From Candidatus Acetothermia bacterium (GTDB lineage Bacteria; Bipolaricaulota; Bipolaricaulia; RBG-16-55-9; JANLFV01), in assembly GCA_024653345.1 (NCBI GenBank), contig JANLFV010000002.1, forward strand, positions 62,001-126,000: a stretch of 64,000 bases of DNA, written 5' to 3'. The position numbers were made by a program, and so were the translations under genes. The stretch's first letter is position 1, and each line of letters opens with the position of its first letter. A model generated the notes under the pieces. That model saw only the letters and a list, made by a program, of their open reading frames with translations. It did not search any database and was not told the DNA's origin. Shown one piece after another: positions 8,429-17,045 of this stretch.

Positions 8429-9798
8429 TACGGCTCCAGCCCCGTGATCGCCCGGGCCTTCCCCCGGTGGCGGAGCTTTAGCTTCTCCAGATCGACCGTC
8501 TGGATCTCATGCCCTTTGATCACGACCCGACCGCCGATGATCAGGGTCTCGACCGTCGTCGGGGCGCACAGCACGAGCGCCCCGAGCGGATCGCCCGCGC
8601 CGGAGTAGTTCAGCTCCTCCAGGTCGAAGATGGCGATGTCCGCTGCCATGCCCGGCTCGAGCTTACCCACATCTTCTCTCCCCAGGCAGTTTGCCCCTCC
8701 CGAGGTCGCCATCTGCAAGACATCCTGGACCCCGAGCGCACTCGGGCCGTGGACGACGCGCTGGAGATAGAGGGCCTGGCGGATCTCGAGGAGCATGTTC
8801 GAGGAGTCGTTTGAGGCACTCCCATCGACTCCGAGGCCCACGGGGACCCCAGCCCAGAGCGCGGCCACGATCGGGGCAATTCCCGAGCCGAGTCGCATGT
8901 TCGAGCTCGGGCAGTGGGCGATCGCCACGCCAGCCTCCACTAGGCGAGCAATCTCCCTCTTCCGGAGATGCACTGCGTGCGTGATCCACACGTCCGGGGC
9001 GAGCCAGCCCAGCTCCTCAAGATAATCGAGCGGGCGGCGTCCGAACCTCTCCAGGCAGAACGCCTCCTCATCGCGCGTCTCAGCCAGATGGGTGTTCAGC
9101 CTCACGCCGTATCTCCTCCCTAGCGCAGCGGTCTCCCTCATCAGCTCCGGGGTGACCGAGAAGGGCGAGCAGGGGGCGAGCGAGATCCGGACTGCCGCGC
9201 CGGGCGAGGGATCGTGGTATCGCTCGATCAGCCTCTCCGAGTCCGCTAGGATCTCCTCCTCGGTCTGGACCACGCTCTCCGGCGGGAGGCCGCCCTCACT
9301 CTCGCCGAGGCTCATCGAGCCGCGGCAGGGCTGGAACCTCATCCCGATCTCGCGGGCTGCCTCGATCTGGAGGTCGATCGCCCGCTTGAGGCCGGGCGTG
9401 AAGAGATAGTGATGATCCGTGGTCGTGGTGCAGCCGGAGAGCATCAGCTCGGCCATCCCTACCAGGGCACTCAGATAGACGGCCTCCTCATCGAGCTTGG
9501 CCCAGAGAGGATAGAGCCTCTTGAGCCAGTCGAAGAGCGGGGCGTCCATCACCGGCGGGTAGGCGCGGGTCAGGGTCTGGTAGAGATGGTGATGGGCATT
9601 GACGAAGCCCGGCAGGACGAGCTTCCCGGCGGCGTCGATCACCTCATCAGCAGTTCGTGGGGGCGCGCCGGCTCCGACCTCGGCGATGAACCCGCCGCGG
9701 ATCAGGAGGTAGGCGCCCCGGAGATAGGGCCGCTCCGGCTCGAGGAGGGCTAGCGCCTCGGCGTTCTTGATCAGCAGATCTCCCTTGGCTTTGCTCAT
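8428..9798 (-). CDS. Amidohydrolase, 8-oxoguanine deaminase-like
   Basis: A 456-residue amidohydrolase-superfamily enzyme of the TRZ/ATZ deaminase group. The metal-binding motif NAHHHLYQTLTRAYPP has the HxH pair at residues 69 and 71. NTHLAET, ITHAVHL and GLGVDGSASND supply the further His and Asp ligands. The segment LFDWLKRLYPLW and the run CTTTTDHHYLF closely resemble 8-oxoguanine deaminases, which convert 8-oxoguanine to urate. Hydroxyatrazine or other aminohydrolase activity is the alternative. The start has GGGGGAGG upstream. Nearby nucleoside-type transporters and xanthine-dehydrogenase accessory genes favour a purine substrate. Confidence 0.75.
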   Translation of the reverse strand: MSKAKGDLLIKNAEALALLEPERPYLRGAYLLIRGGFIAEVGAGAPPRTADEVIDAAGKLVLPGFVNAHHHLYQTLTRAYPPVMDAPLFDWLKRLYPLWAKLDEEAVYLSALVGMAELMLSGCTTTTDHHYLFTPGLKRAIDLQIEAAREIGMRFQPCRGSMSLGESEGGLPPESVVQTEEEILADSERLIERYHDPSPGAAVRISLAPCSPFSVTPELMRETAALGRRYGVRLNTHLAETRDEEAFCLERFGRRPLDYLEELGWLAPDVWITHAVHLRKREIARLVEAGVAIAHCPSSNMRLGSGIAPIVAALWAGVPVGLGVDGSASNDSSNMLLEIRQALYLQRVVHGPSALGVQDVLQMATSGGANCLGREDVGKLEPGMAADIAIFDLEELNYSGAGDPLGALVLCAPTTVETLIIGGRVVIKGHEIQTVDLEKLKLRHRGKARAITGLEP

Positions 9799-9830
9799 TC
9801 CGGACCGACCTCCCCCGCTCCAAGCAGGCC

Positions 9831-9859
9831 ATTATAGCCTCCGGGAGAGCCTCGGCAAA
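9831..9859 (-). promoter_or_regulatory. Promoter for the amidohydrolase gene
   Basis: On the minus strand TTTGCC (9854-9859) and a perfect TATAAT (9831-9836) are 17 bp apart, about 35 bp upstream of the start codon. The -10 is strong and the -35 weak. Confidence 0.6.
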
Positions 9860-9908
9860 GCGGCGGCGCTCAGGCGCGGGCTTGCCCCGGTGCACTATCT
9901 CGCCTAAC

Positions 9909-11159
9909 ATGGTCGGCGTGGACAAGGTCCGGCTGAGAGCGTTAAGCTCCTCCTTGCACAAGAAAGGCGAACTGGCAGCGCTCAAGGCCCAGCTCATCGC
10001 AGGGCTCAACGCCGCGGGCGAGGTTCTAGTCGAGGAGTCGAGCGGCGCTAAGCGAGATCTTACGCCCGAGGGGCTGCTGATCCTCACCGGCGGGGTGGAG
10101 CGAGAGGCACTCGAGGCCGCTCGCGCGCTGCGTGAGCCGATCGTCATCCTTGCCCATCCTCGGCATAACTCCCTCCCCGCGGCCCTCGAGGTCCTCGCCC
10201 GCCTCCGGCAGGAGGGGAGGCAAGGGCTCCTCCTCTACGGCGAGCCTGACCAGGTTGCAGCGCGACTGGCCCTGCAGGCCCGGGTCGCCGCCGCCTGGCG
10301 CAAGTTCGCCGGGTCGCGGCTCGGTCTGATCGGCCGGCCGTCGGATTGGCTGGTGGCGAGCGGCGTCAAGCCTGAGCGCCTGAGGGAGCTGGGGATCGAG
10401 CTCGTGGAACTGGATACCGCGGAGTTGCTCGGGCGCGTCCGGGCTCTCGAGGGCCGGGCCTTCGACAATGACCTGCGCAAGCTGAGGCAGGGCCGACTTC
10501 GCCGACCGGAGGTTGATCATGAGACGCTCGCGGTGGCGATTCGCGTCTACCATGGGCTCCGCGAGCTTGCCGAGGAGCACGGCCTTTCGGCCCTCACCAT
10601 CCGCTGCTTCGACTTGATCGAGTCACTGGGGAATACTGCCTGCTACGCCCTCTCCAGACTGAACGACGAGGGGATCACCGCCGGATGCGAGGGGGACATG
10701 CAGGCGCTCCTCTCGATGCATCTTGGACGGCTGCTCACCGGGCAGCCGGCGTTCATGGGGAATGTGGCCCAGCTCGACCTGGCGAAGTGCCAAGTCCTCC
10801 TCGCTCACTGCACATGTCCCCTCGCGCTCGCCTCCTCCCACGAGCTTCGCTCGCACTTCGAGTCCGGTCGGGGCGTGGGGATCGCCGCCAGGCTCCACCC
10901 TGGCCCGGCCACGCTCTTCCGCATCGGGGAAGAGGAGCTGAGCCGGCTCTTCGTCGCTCAGGGCATGATCAGGCCCAGAGAGCCGGAAGAGGGGCTCTGC
11001 CGCACCCAGGTGCTAATCGAGCTGGAGCGGCCACCGGAGGAGCTTCTCGAAGCACCGCTGGGGAACCACCATGTCCTCCTCCTCGGCCGCCATCGAGAGG
11101 AGCTCGAGGCCCTCTTCCACACATACCTTTGGAAAGGAGTGCCACAGATTGGAGGATAG
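9909..11159 (+). CDS. L-fucose/L-arabinose isomerase-like protein
   Basis: About 416 residues from the ATG at 9909; an in-frame TTG at 9882 would add nine. The C-terminal half has the signature region of the FucI/AraA fold: IRCFDLIESLGNTACYALS, then GCEGDMQALLSMHLGRLLTG and GNVAQLD, with the Glu and Asp that bind metal in characterised isomerases. HCTCPLALA and an N-terminal Rossmann-like half also fit. The substrate is not known; such proteins occur with sugar or nucleoside-sugar uptake genes. It sits 1 bp upstream of the transporter ATPase gene and is probably co-transcribed, suggesting handling of a pentose or nucleoside-derived sugar. Confidence 0.65.
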   Translation: MVGVDKVRLRALSSSLHKKGELAALKAQLIAGLNAAGEVLVEESSGAKRDLTPEGLLILTGGVEREALEAARALREPIVILAHPRHNSLPAALEVLARLRQEGRQGLLLYGEPDQVAARLALQARVAAAWRKFAGSRLGLIGRPSDWLVASGVKPERLRELGIELVELDTAELLGRVRALEGRAFDNDLRKLRQGRLRRPEVDHETLAVAIRVYHGLRELAEEHGLSALTIRCFDLIESLGNTACYALSRLNDEGITAGCEGDMQALLSMHLGRLLTGQPAFMGNVAQLDLAKCQVLLAHCTCPLALASSHELRSHFESGRGVGIAARLHPGPATLFRIGEEELSRLFVAQGMIRPREPEEGLCRTQVLIELERPPEELLEAPLGNHHVLLLGRHREELEALFHTYLWKGVPQIGG

Positions 11160-11160
11160 C

Positions 11161-12708
11161 ATGACAACAGCGCAGCGCCCGATCGAGAAAGGCGAAGTTC
11201 TTCTGGAGGGCAAGGGGATTTCCAAGGGCTTCCCCGGCGTTTGGGAATACCTCATCCTGGACCACATCGACTTCGATGTCCGTGCCGGGGAGGTCCACAC
11301 TCTGCTCGGGGAGAACGGCGCGGGGAAGACGGTGATCGCCAACATCCTCTCCGGCTTCTACAGCCTCACCTCCGGCCAGCTTTTCGTCCGGGGCGAGCCT
11401 GTGACCCTGAGGTCGCCGCGGGACGGCTTGGAGCACGGGATCGGAATGGTCCATCAGGAGCTGATGCTCGTCCGGACCTTCACCGTGGCGGAGAATGTCG
11501 CTCTCGGGCTGAAGGCGTTCGGCCTCTCCTTCCCCCTGCGCCGAGTGGAGCAGCGGCTTCGCGAGCTCTCCGAGCGCTACCAGCTCCAGGTCGATCCCCG
11601 CGCGAGGATCGAGGACCTCTCGGCCGGGGAGCAGCAGCGGGTCGAGATCCTCAAGGTCCTCTACCACGAGCCGCAGGTGCTGATCCTCGACGAGCCGACC
11701 TCGCTCTTGACCCCGGAGGAGGCGGAGCGGCTCTTCGAGGTCCTCCGCGGGATGGCCGCCGAGGGCCACGGGATAGTCTTCATCACGCACAAGATGAAGG
11801 AGGTCTTCAAAGTCTCGGACCGCGTGACCGTCCTCAAGCTGGGGAAGGCGATGGGGACGAAGCCGATCTCCGAGACAAGCGAGGAGGAGCTCTCCCGGCT
11901 GATGTTCGGGGAGCACATCGACATCCACATCGAACGGAAGCCGGTGAGGAGCGAGAAGATAGCCCTAGAGGTCCAGAACCTCGAGGCCCTGGGGCCCGAG
12001 GGCGAGCCGGCCCTGAGGGGCGTCTCCTTCGCCATTCGTGAGGGCGAGATCTTCGGGATTGCCGGGGTGGCCGGGAACGGCCAGTCCGAGCTGATCGAGG
12101 CCGTGACCGGGCTCCGGCGGGTGACGGGCGGCCGGGTGATCATCTTCGGGAGGGACATGACCAACCGCTCGCCGCGCGAGATCATCGAGGCCGGGGTCGC
12201 GCACATCCCGGAGAAGCGGCGCGAGATCGGGGTGGTCGAGCCGATGAATGTGGCCGAGAACGTGGTCCTCAAGGACTATCGCAAGCCGCCCTTCTCCCGC
12301 CGCTCCATCCTTAATATTCCTTATATATCCCGTCACTCGGAGAAGGTCGTGGCGCAGTTCGAGGCGCTCGTCCCCGACCTGTGGAGATCCCAGACGCGGA
12401 TCCTCTCCGGCGGGAACATCCAGCGGCTGATTCTGGGGCGGGAGACCTGGCGCCGGCCGCCGCTGATCGTCGCGGCTCACCCCACTGAAGGGCTCGACGC
12501 TCGGGCGATCCGCCACACCTGGGGATTGTTCTTGAGCCTGCGGGGCGAGGGCTCAGCGATCTTGCTCGTCTCGGAAGACCTCGATGAGGTCATGGCGCTC
12601 TCCGACCGGATCGCAGTGATGTTCGAGGGGAAGATCGTCGGGCTTGTCGAGGGGGCCGAGGCGCGGCGGGAGGAGATCGGGCTCCTGATGGCCGGGATAA
12701 GGGCTTGA
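11161..12708 (+). CDS. Nucleoside-type (BMP family) ABC importer, ATP-binding protein
   Basis: A 515-residue double ATPase of the kind that energises BMP-family nucleoside importers (YufO/RnsB-like). Domain 1 has Walker A GENGAGKT (50-57), signature LSAGEQQRVEIL and Walker B ILDEPTSLL. Domain 2 has the degenerate GVAGNGQSEL P-loop, signature LSGGNIQRLILGRE and AAHPTEGLD, the normal asymmetry of this family. The ATG at 11161 is preferred over longer in-frame starts because GGAGGA lies 5 bp upstream. It is the only ATPase gene for the two transporter clusters here and probably serves both. Confidence 0.9.
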   Translation: MTTAQRPIEKGEVLLEGKGISKGFPGVWEYLILDHIDFDVRAGEVHTLLGENGAGKTVIANILSGFYSLTSGQLFVRGEPVTLRSPRDGLEHGIGMVHQELMLVRTFTVAENVALGLKAFGLSFPLRRVEQRLRELSERYQLQVDPRARIEDLSAGEQQRVEILKVLYHEPQVLILDEPTSLLTPEEAERLFEVLRGMAAEGHGIVFITHKMKEVFKVSDRVTVLKLGKAMGTKPISETSEEELSRLMFGEHIDIHIERKPVRSEKIALEVQNLEALGPEGEPALRGVSFAIREGEIFGIAGVAGNGQSELIEAVTGLRRVTGGRVIIFGRDMTNRSPREIIEAGVAHIPEKRREIGVVEPMNVAENVVLKDYRKPPFSRRSILNIPYISRHSEKVVAQFEALVPDLWRSQTRILSGGNIQRLILGRETWRRPPLIVAAHPTEGLDARAIRHTWGLFLSLRGEGSAILLVSEDLDEVMALSDRIAVMFEGKIVGLVEGAEARREEIGLLMAGIRA

Positions 12709-12739
12709 TGGCAGATTTGCATCGCCGCAGGGGGACATG

Positions 12740-12782
12740 CTATATATAATTCTTTGACCAATGGGGTTAATGATGACCCCAT
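12740..12782 (+). promoter_or_regulatory. -10 box and overlapping palindromic operator
   Basis: TATAAT at 12745-12750, inside TGCTATATATAAT, is followed by a perfect inverted repeat ATGGGGT (12761-12767), an 8-nt spacer and ACCCCAT (12776-12782), then the AAGGAGGTGG ribosome site. The palindrome covers the predicted transcription start region, a usual place for a repressor operator; it could instead form an RNA hairpin. Confidence 0.55.
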
Positions 12783-12806
12783 CGAGCTTGAAGGAGGTGG
12801 GTTCAG

Positions 12807-14068
12807 ATGAGATTCCGGGTGGTTCTAGCCGTGTTGCTCGTGGCCGCGGTCGGGCTCACGGCTGGCTTGGGGAGGGTCGTGACCCAGGCCCAGCCGGGGG
12901 CGGTCTGCCTCTACTTCGACCAGACGGGGCGGGGCGACCTCAGCTTCAACGATATGGCCGCTTTAGGGGCGGAGCGAGCTGTGGCGGAGTTCGGCCTCCA
13001 GCTTAAGGAGGCGACCGCCAAGGGGCCGGCGGACTATCTTCCGGACCTCTTGGCCTTCGCCCGCTCCGGGGAGTGCAGCCTGATCATCGGGGTCGGCTTC
13101 CTCCTGGCTGTCGACCTCCCTGAGGCCGCTCGTTAGGCCCCGCAGCAGAAGTTCGCCTTCATCGACGGCTCCTCGGGAGGGATCCCGAATATCCTCGGGC
13201 TGCTCTTCAAGGAGGAGCAGGGCGGCGCGCCCGCGGGGGCACTGGCGGCCCTCACCGCGATCGCTGATGGGGCCAAGGCCGTCGGCTTCGTGGCCGGGAT
13301 GGAGATTCCCCCGGTCTGGCGCTACGAGGCCGGCTATCGCTATGGGGTCTACTGGGGCCTGAACTGGGCTAAGGCCCGATTTGGCACTAGCCAGGTCTGT
13401 GGATGCACAGTCTGCGCTTACATCGGGGAACAATGCGTCGGCCCTTGTGAGCCGAGGTGCGTCACGGTCCCTGACAAGCTCCAGATCCTCGGGACCTATG
13501 TCGGGCGGCTCGACGATCCCGCAGGAGGGAAGGTGGCGGCCGCGACCCAGATCCAGCAAGGGGCTGATGTGATCCTCGGGATCGCGGGCGCGACCCATCT
13601 TGGCGTCTTCGACGCTGCGGAGGAGGCTGGCCGGGCCGCGGGCAGGGAGTTCGGCCCGCCCTACGGCCTCGGCGCGGATGCGGCCCAGGAGTGGATCAAG
13701 CCTGGGTTCATCCTCGCCAGCGCGCGGAAGCGCGTCGATGAGGGCGCATATGTGGCGATCAAGCAGGTCGTGGAAGGGACCTTCGAGGGCGGGCGGGACC
13801 TCCTGCTGGGGATCGCGGAGCTCGGCGTCGGGATCAGCACCGTGAGGGACATTCTGGACTTCATCGACATCGCCATCGCAGCGGGAGCGCTCCCTTCCGC
13901 ACAGAGGGGGACGACATTCGACAAGATCATGGCGATGCGGAATGCCGTCCCTTACTGGGTCTGGGAGGGGGCCTTCGAGCTTCAGTCCAAGATCATCAGC
14001 GGCGAGATCACGCCCCCAGCCCAAGCACCTTCGAGGAGATCCAGGCGATCAGGCAGAGTTATCCGTAG
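12807..14068 (+). pseudogene. BMP family solute-binding protein gene, broken by amber codon and frameshift
   Basis: Encodes a periplasmic binding protein paralogous to the intact one at 18265-19455 (shared RGDLSFNDM, IIGVGFLL, QKFA-ID, YEAGYR/FEAGYR, PYWVW/PYWIW). The frame opens with an AAGGAGGTGG site and a signal peptide but hits TAG at 13134-13136. The same frame then continues with clear homology. Aligned to the paralogue, the TAG replaces a Glu codon, a one-base GAG-to-TAG change. A second lesion near 14012-14022 in a C-rich run loses one base: only in the shifted frame does the end read PSTFEEIQAIRQSYP, matching the paralogue's VDEMLAIRAQYP, with a stop at 14066-14068. A six-cysteine insert lies at about 13398-13464. 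TAG is a normal stop in neighbouring genes, so recoding is unlikely. Sequencing error is possible for either lesion. Confidence 0.8.
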
Positions 14069-14108
14069 GCCTTTGGAGAGCGAGCTAAGCTGGACTTAGA
14101 GTGACTGC

Positions 14109-14139
14109 GGGGCCCCCACTTCATCGCGGTGGGGGCCCC
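14109..14139 (+). terminator. Strong intercistronic stem-loop after the binding-protein gene
   Basis: GGGGCCCCCAC (14109-14119) and GTGGGGGCCCC (14129-14139) form a perfect 11-bp stem with a 9-nt loop, 40 bp after the binding-protein stop and directly before the permease start. The following TCTTGCTCCTT is only weakly U-rich, so partial termination or mRNA stabilisation is likely. A similar element occupies the same place in the second transporter cluster. Confidence 0.65.
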
Positions 14140-14141
14140 TC

Positions 14142-15254
14142 TTGCTCCTTGCCTTTATTCCTTTGAGGACTATCTTACTCACCATCGCTTCCAGGGGGAA
14201 GCCCGTCCTGGAGGTGATCGCGGCCTTGTTGATTGGGCTCCTCCTCGGAGCGGCCCTCATGGCCGGCTGGGGGTATGATCCCTGGAAGGCCTATCTGGCC
14301 CTCCTTGAGGGCTCCTTCGGGAACCTGTATAGCCTCGCCAGCACTCTCAGCAAGGCCACCCCACTAATCCTTACGGGCCTGACGTTCGCGATCGGGCTGC
14401 GGGCTGGGCTATTCAACATCGGAGCCCAGGGGCAGATGGTCCTCGGGGCTCTAGTGGCTGTGGCCGCCAGCACCCTTCGCCTCCCTACGGGGCTCCACCT
14501 GGTCGTCGCGTTAGCGCTGGCCATGTTTGCTGGAGCAGCTTGGAGCCTCCCAGCCTCCTGGCTCAAGGGCCGGCGCGGGATCAGCGAGGTCATCTCCACG
14601 ATCATGCTCAACTCGATCGCTGTCTGGCTCGCGCGCTATCTGCTCCTCCACTTCCTGAACGACCCCCAGCGGGGCGGCTGGATCTCGATCATGGCTGGCC
14701 CGAGCGCTCGCTTCCCCACGCTCGTCCCAGGGAGCGAGCTCACCTACTCGATCTTCGCCAGCCTGGCCTTCGCGCTCGCGGCCTATTGGCTTTTGTGGCA
14801 TATGGTCCCGGGCTTCGAACTCCGCTGCTCCGGCCTGAACGCCGCCGCCGCACGCTATGCCGGGATTGAGCCCCAGCGGAGCATCAATCTGGCCTTCATC
14901 CTCGGCGGCCTGGCGGCCGGCCTGACCGGCGCGACCCAGGTCTTGGGCCGATTCCCCTACTCGCTCGACAATGGGCTGACCATTCTCGGGACCCTGGGCT
15001 TCGACGGGATCGCCGTAGCCCTGGTGGGGCGGAACCATCCCCTGGGGATTATCGTCGCCGCGGTCTTCTTCGGGGCCCTCTCCGCCGGAGGGGGCTTGAT
15101 GGGCTTCAGAGCGAGGGTCCCCCTCGATGTGACCTACATCGTCCAAGGGGTCATCATCCTCGCCGTGGCCGCCCCGGAGATCTGGAGGATCTTGCGAGGC
15201 CTGTTTCCGACCTTGGGCTGCCTCCGCCGAGGCCGAGAGAGATGGAACTATTAG
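14142..15254 (+). CDS. Nucleoside-type ABC importer permease (YufP-like)
   Basis: A 370-residue permease of the branched-chain-amino-acid/nucleoside group with about ten hydrophobic segments. Family motifs include LILTGLTFAIGLRAGLFNIG with GAQGQMVLGA, and ISEVISTIMLNSIAVWL. The start is uncertain: TTG at 14142 is used because no ATG or good ribosome site occurs nearby, and initiation may depend on the hairpin just upstream. It overlaps the next permease by 13 bp. Its paralogue is the gene at 17042-18175 on the other strand. Confidence 0.87.
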   Translation: MLLAFIPLRTILLTIASRGKPVLEVIAALLIGLLLGAALMAGWGYDPWKAYLALLEGSFGNLYSLASTLSKATPLILTGLTFAIGLRAGLFNIGAQGQMVLGALVAVAASTLRLPTGLHLVVALALAMFAGAAWSLPASWLKGRRGISEVISTIMLNSIAVWLARYLLLHFLNDPQRGGWISIMAGPSARFPTLVPGSELTYSIFASLAFALAAYWLLWHMVPGFELRCSGLNAAAARYAGIEPQRSINLAFILGGLAAGLTGATQVLGRFPYSLDNGLTILGTLGFDGIAVALVGRNHPLGIIVAAVFFGALSAGGGLMGFRARVPLDVTYIVQGVIILAVAAPEIWRILRGLFPTLGCLRRGRERWNY

Positions 15255-16135
15255 CGGCCCTGCTGACCCTGGCCTTCCAGGCGATGGTCCCGATCACCCT
15301 GGCGGCGATCGGGGAGATCTTCAGCGAGCGGGCCGGAGTGGTGAACATCGGCCTGGAGGGGCTGATGGTCATCTCGGCCTTCTTTGCCGTCGTCGGGGCG
15401 AAGGGGACCGGTGACCCGTGGATCGGGTTGGTCTGCGGGTTGGGTGCGGGGGTGGTCGTGGGGCTGATCCATGGCCTGATCAGCGTCTATCTCCGCGGGG
15501 ACCAGGTGATCAGCGGGGTGGGGATCAACCTCCTCGGGCTGGGGCTCGTCGGCTCGGGAATGGTAGCCCTCTGGGGCGGCCCGCTCCAGCTCCCGGCGGC
15601 CTTGCAGGTCCCGAGCCTACCGGCTCCCTGGGGCAGGGTCAGCCCGATCTTCATAGTCATGCTCCTTCTCGCGGCCTTCACCTGGTGGCTCCTCTTTCGC
15701 ACTGCCCTCGGGCTCCGGGTCCGAGCGGTCGGGGAGAACCCTGCACCAGCCGATGTGGCCGGGATTCGGGTCGAGCGGCTCCGCTTCGGGGCTGTGATCT
15801 ACGGGGCATTCCTTGGCGGGCTCGCGGGGGCCTTCTTCAGCCTCGATTGGACCCACACGATCACCAAGACCCTCCCGGCCGAGCGGGGCTTCATCGCCCT
15901 GGCGAATGTGGTCTTCAGCAAGCTTAACCCGCTGTTGGCCCTCCTCGGGGGCTTCATTTTCGGCTTCTTCGACGCCCTGAGCTTCTGGGTCTCCAATGTC
16001 CCGGGGATCAATCGGTTCGTCCCCTGGCAGTTCGTCAGGATGATCCCTTATGTGGCGACCCTCCTCGTCCTGATGGGGGCCATCGGGAGGGCCAGGTTCC
16101 CCCAGGCCCTCGGAAGGCCCTACTGGCGGGAGTGA
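15242..16135 (+). CDS. Nucleoside-type ABC importer permease (YufQ-like)
   Basis: Second permease of the cluster, 297 residues, with about eight to nine hydrophobic segments. The motif AAIGEIFSERAGVVNIGLEG is typical of this subunit, and VGENPAPADVAGI matches the cytoplasmic coupling loop. It lies inside the end of the preceding permease gene. It ends four bases before the stop of the convergent paralogue at 16140-17045, so the two transporter clusters meet tail to tail with no room for a terminator. Confidence 0.88.
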   Translation: MELLAALLTLAFQAMVPITLAAIGEIFSERAGVVNIGLEGLMVISAFFAVVGAKGTGDPWIGLVCGLGAGVVVGLIHGLISVYLRGDQVISGVGINLLGLGLVGSGMVALWGGPLQLPAALQVPSLPAPWGRVSPIFIVMLLLAAFTWWLLFRTALGLRVRAVGENPAPADVAGIRVERLRFGAVIYGAFLGGLAGAFFSLDWTHTITKTLPAERGFIALANVVFSKLNPLLALLGGFIFGFFDALSFWVSNVPGINRFVPWQFVRMIPYVATLLVLMGAIGRARFPQALGRPYWRE

Positions 16136-16139
16136 GAGT

Positions 16140-17045
16140 TCATTCCCGGATGTAAGGTCGGCCCAAAGCGGCGGGGAATCGGACTCGCCCGATCGCCCCG
16201 GCGACCACGAGCAGCGTGACGATGTAAGGCGTCATCGGCACGATCTCCCAACGGACGACCGCCTTAATCCCGGGGAAGGTCGAGATCCAGGTGGCCAGGC
16301 TCTCGAAGAACCCGAAGATGAACCCCCCGAGCAAGACGAGCAACGGATTGAGCCCGCTGAAGACTACCGTCGCCAGGGCGATGAACCCCCGTCCGGCGGA
16401 GATCTCCTTGGTCACGGACCCGATCCAGTCGACACTGATGAAGGCCCCTCCCAGCCCGGCGAGCGAGGCCCCCCCGGTTGCCGCGAGGAGGCGGGTGATG
16501 TTGACCCTGATCCCGGCCACATCCGCGGCTGCCGGGTGCTCCCCCACTGCCTTGAGCTTCAGCCCGACCTGGGTCCGCGAGAGAAGATAGTAGGCGAAGA
16601 ATGGCAGAGCCAGGGTCAGGAAGATCAGCGGGCTCAGGTCCTTCCCCAGAGGGGTGTTGATGTTCGGCACCTGGGCCGCCCTCGGAACGGCATGGAATCC
16701 GGGCGCGCCGAGGATGATCAGTTGGAAGGCCACGAACCCGATGGCGAGAAGGTTGATCCCCACGCCGACGATCAGCTGGTCTCCCTTCCAGTAGGTCGAG
16801 ATCAGCCCGAAGAGCAGCCCGATCGCGACCCCTGTCCCGATGCCGGCTAGAAGCCCGACGACCCATCCCCCGGCCTCGGCCCCCAGAGCTCCGGTGAGCG
16901 CGCTGAGGAGGATGATCCCCTCCAGGCCGATGTTGAACAGCCCGGCCGTCTCCCCGAGCACCTCGCCCGTGGCAGCGAGCGTGATCGGGACCATCGCGTG
17001 CAGAGAGATGAAGAGGATCCCGAAGAAGTGGTCGAGGATCGTCAT
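16140..17045 (-). CDS. Nucleoside-type ABC importer permease (YufQ-like), second cluster
   Basis: A 301-residue permease, paralogue of the gene at 15242-16135: compare AATGEVLGETAGLFNIGLEG and VGEHPAAADVAGI with the same loops there. The ATG at 17045 is chosen because it overlaps the upstream permease stop (ATGA) and gives the family length; an upstream open stretch in the same frame is only the shadow of the previous gene. It probably forms a heterodimer with the product of 17042-18175. Confidence 0.88.
   Translation of the reverse strand: MTILDHFFGILFISLHAMVPITLAATGEVLGETAGLFNIGLEGIILLSALTGALGAEAGGWVVGLLAGIGTGVAIGLLFGLISTYWKGDQLIVGVGINLLAIGFVAFQLIILGAPGFHAVPRAAQVPNINTPLGKDLSPLIFLTLALPFFAYYLLSRTQVGLKLKAVGEHPAAADVAGIRVNITRLLAATGGASLAGLGGAFISVDWIGSVTKEISAGRGFIALATVVFSGLNPLLVLLGGFIFGFFESLATWISTFPGIKAVVRWEIVPMTPYIVTLLVVAGAIGRVRFPAALGRPYIRE

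Noticed and set aside
13134-13136. Amber codon as a recoded amino acid (for example pyrrolysine)
   Set aside because: TAG terminates several intact genes here (pstB, ndk, the 5619-8384 gene), the paralogue has plain Glu at this position, and the same gene also has a frameshift.
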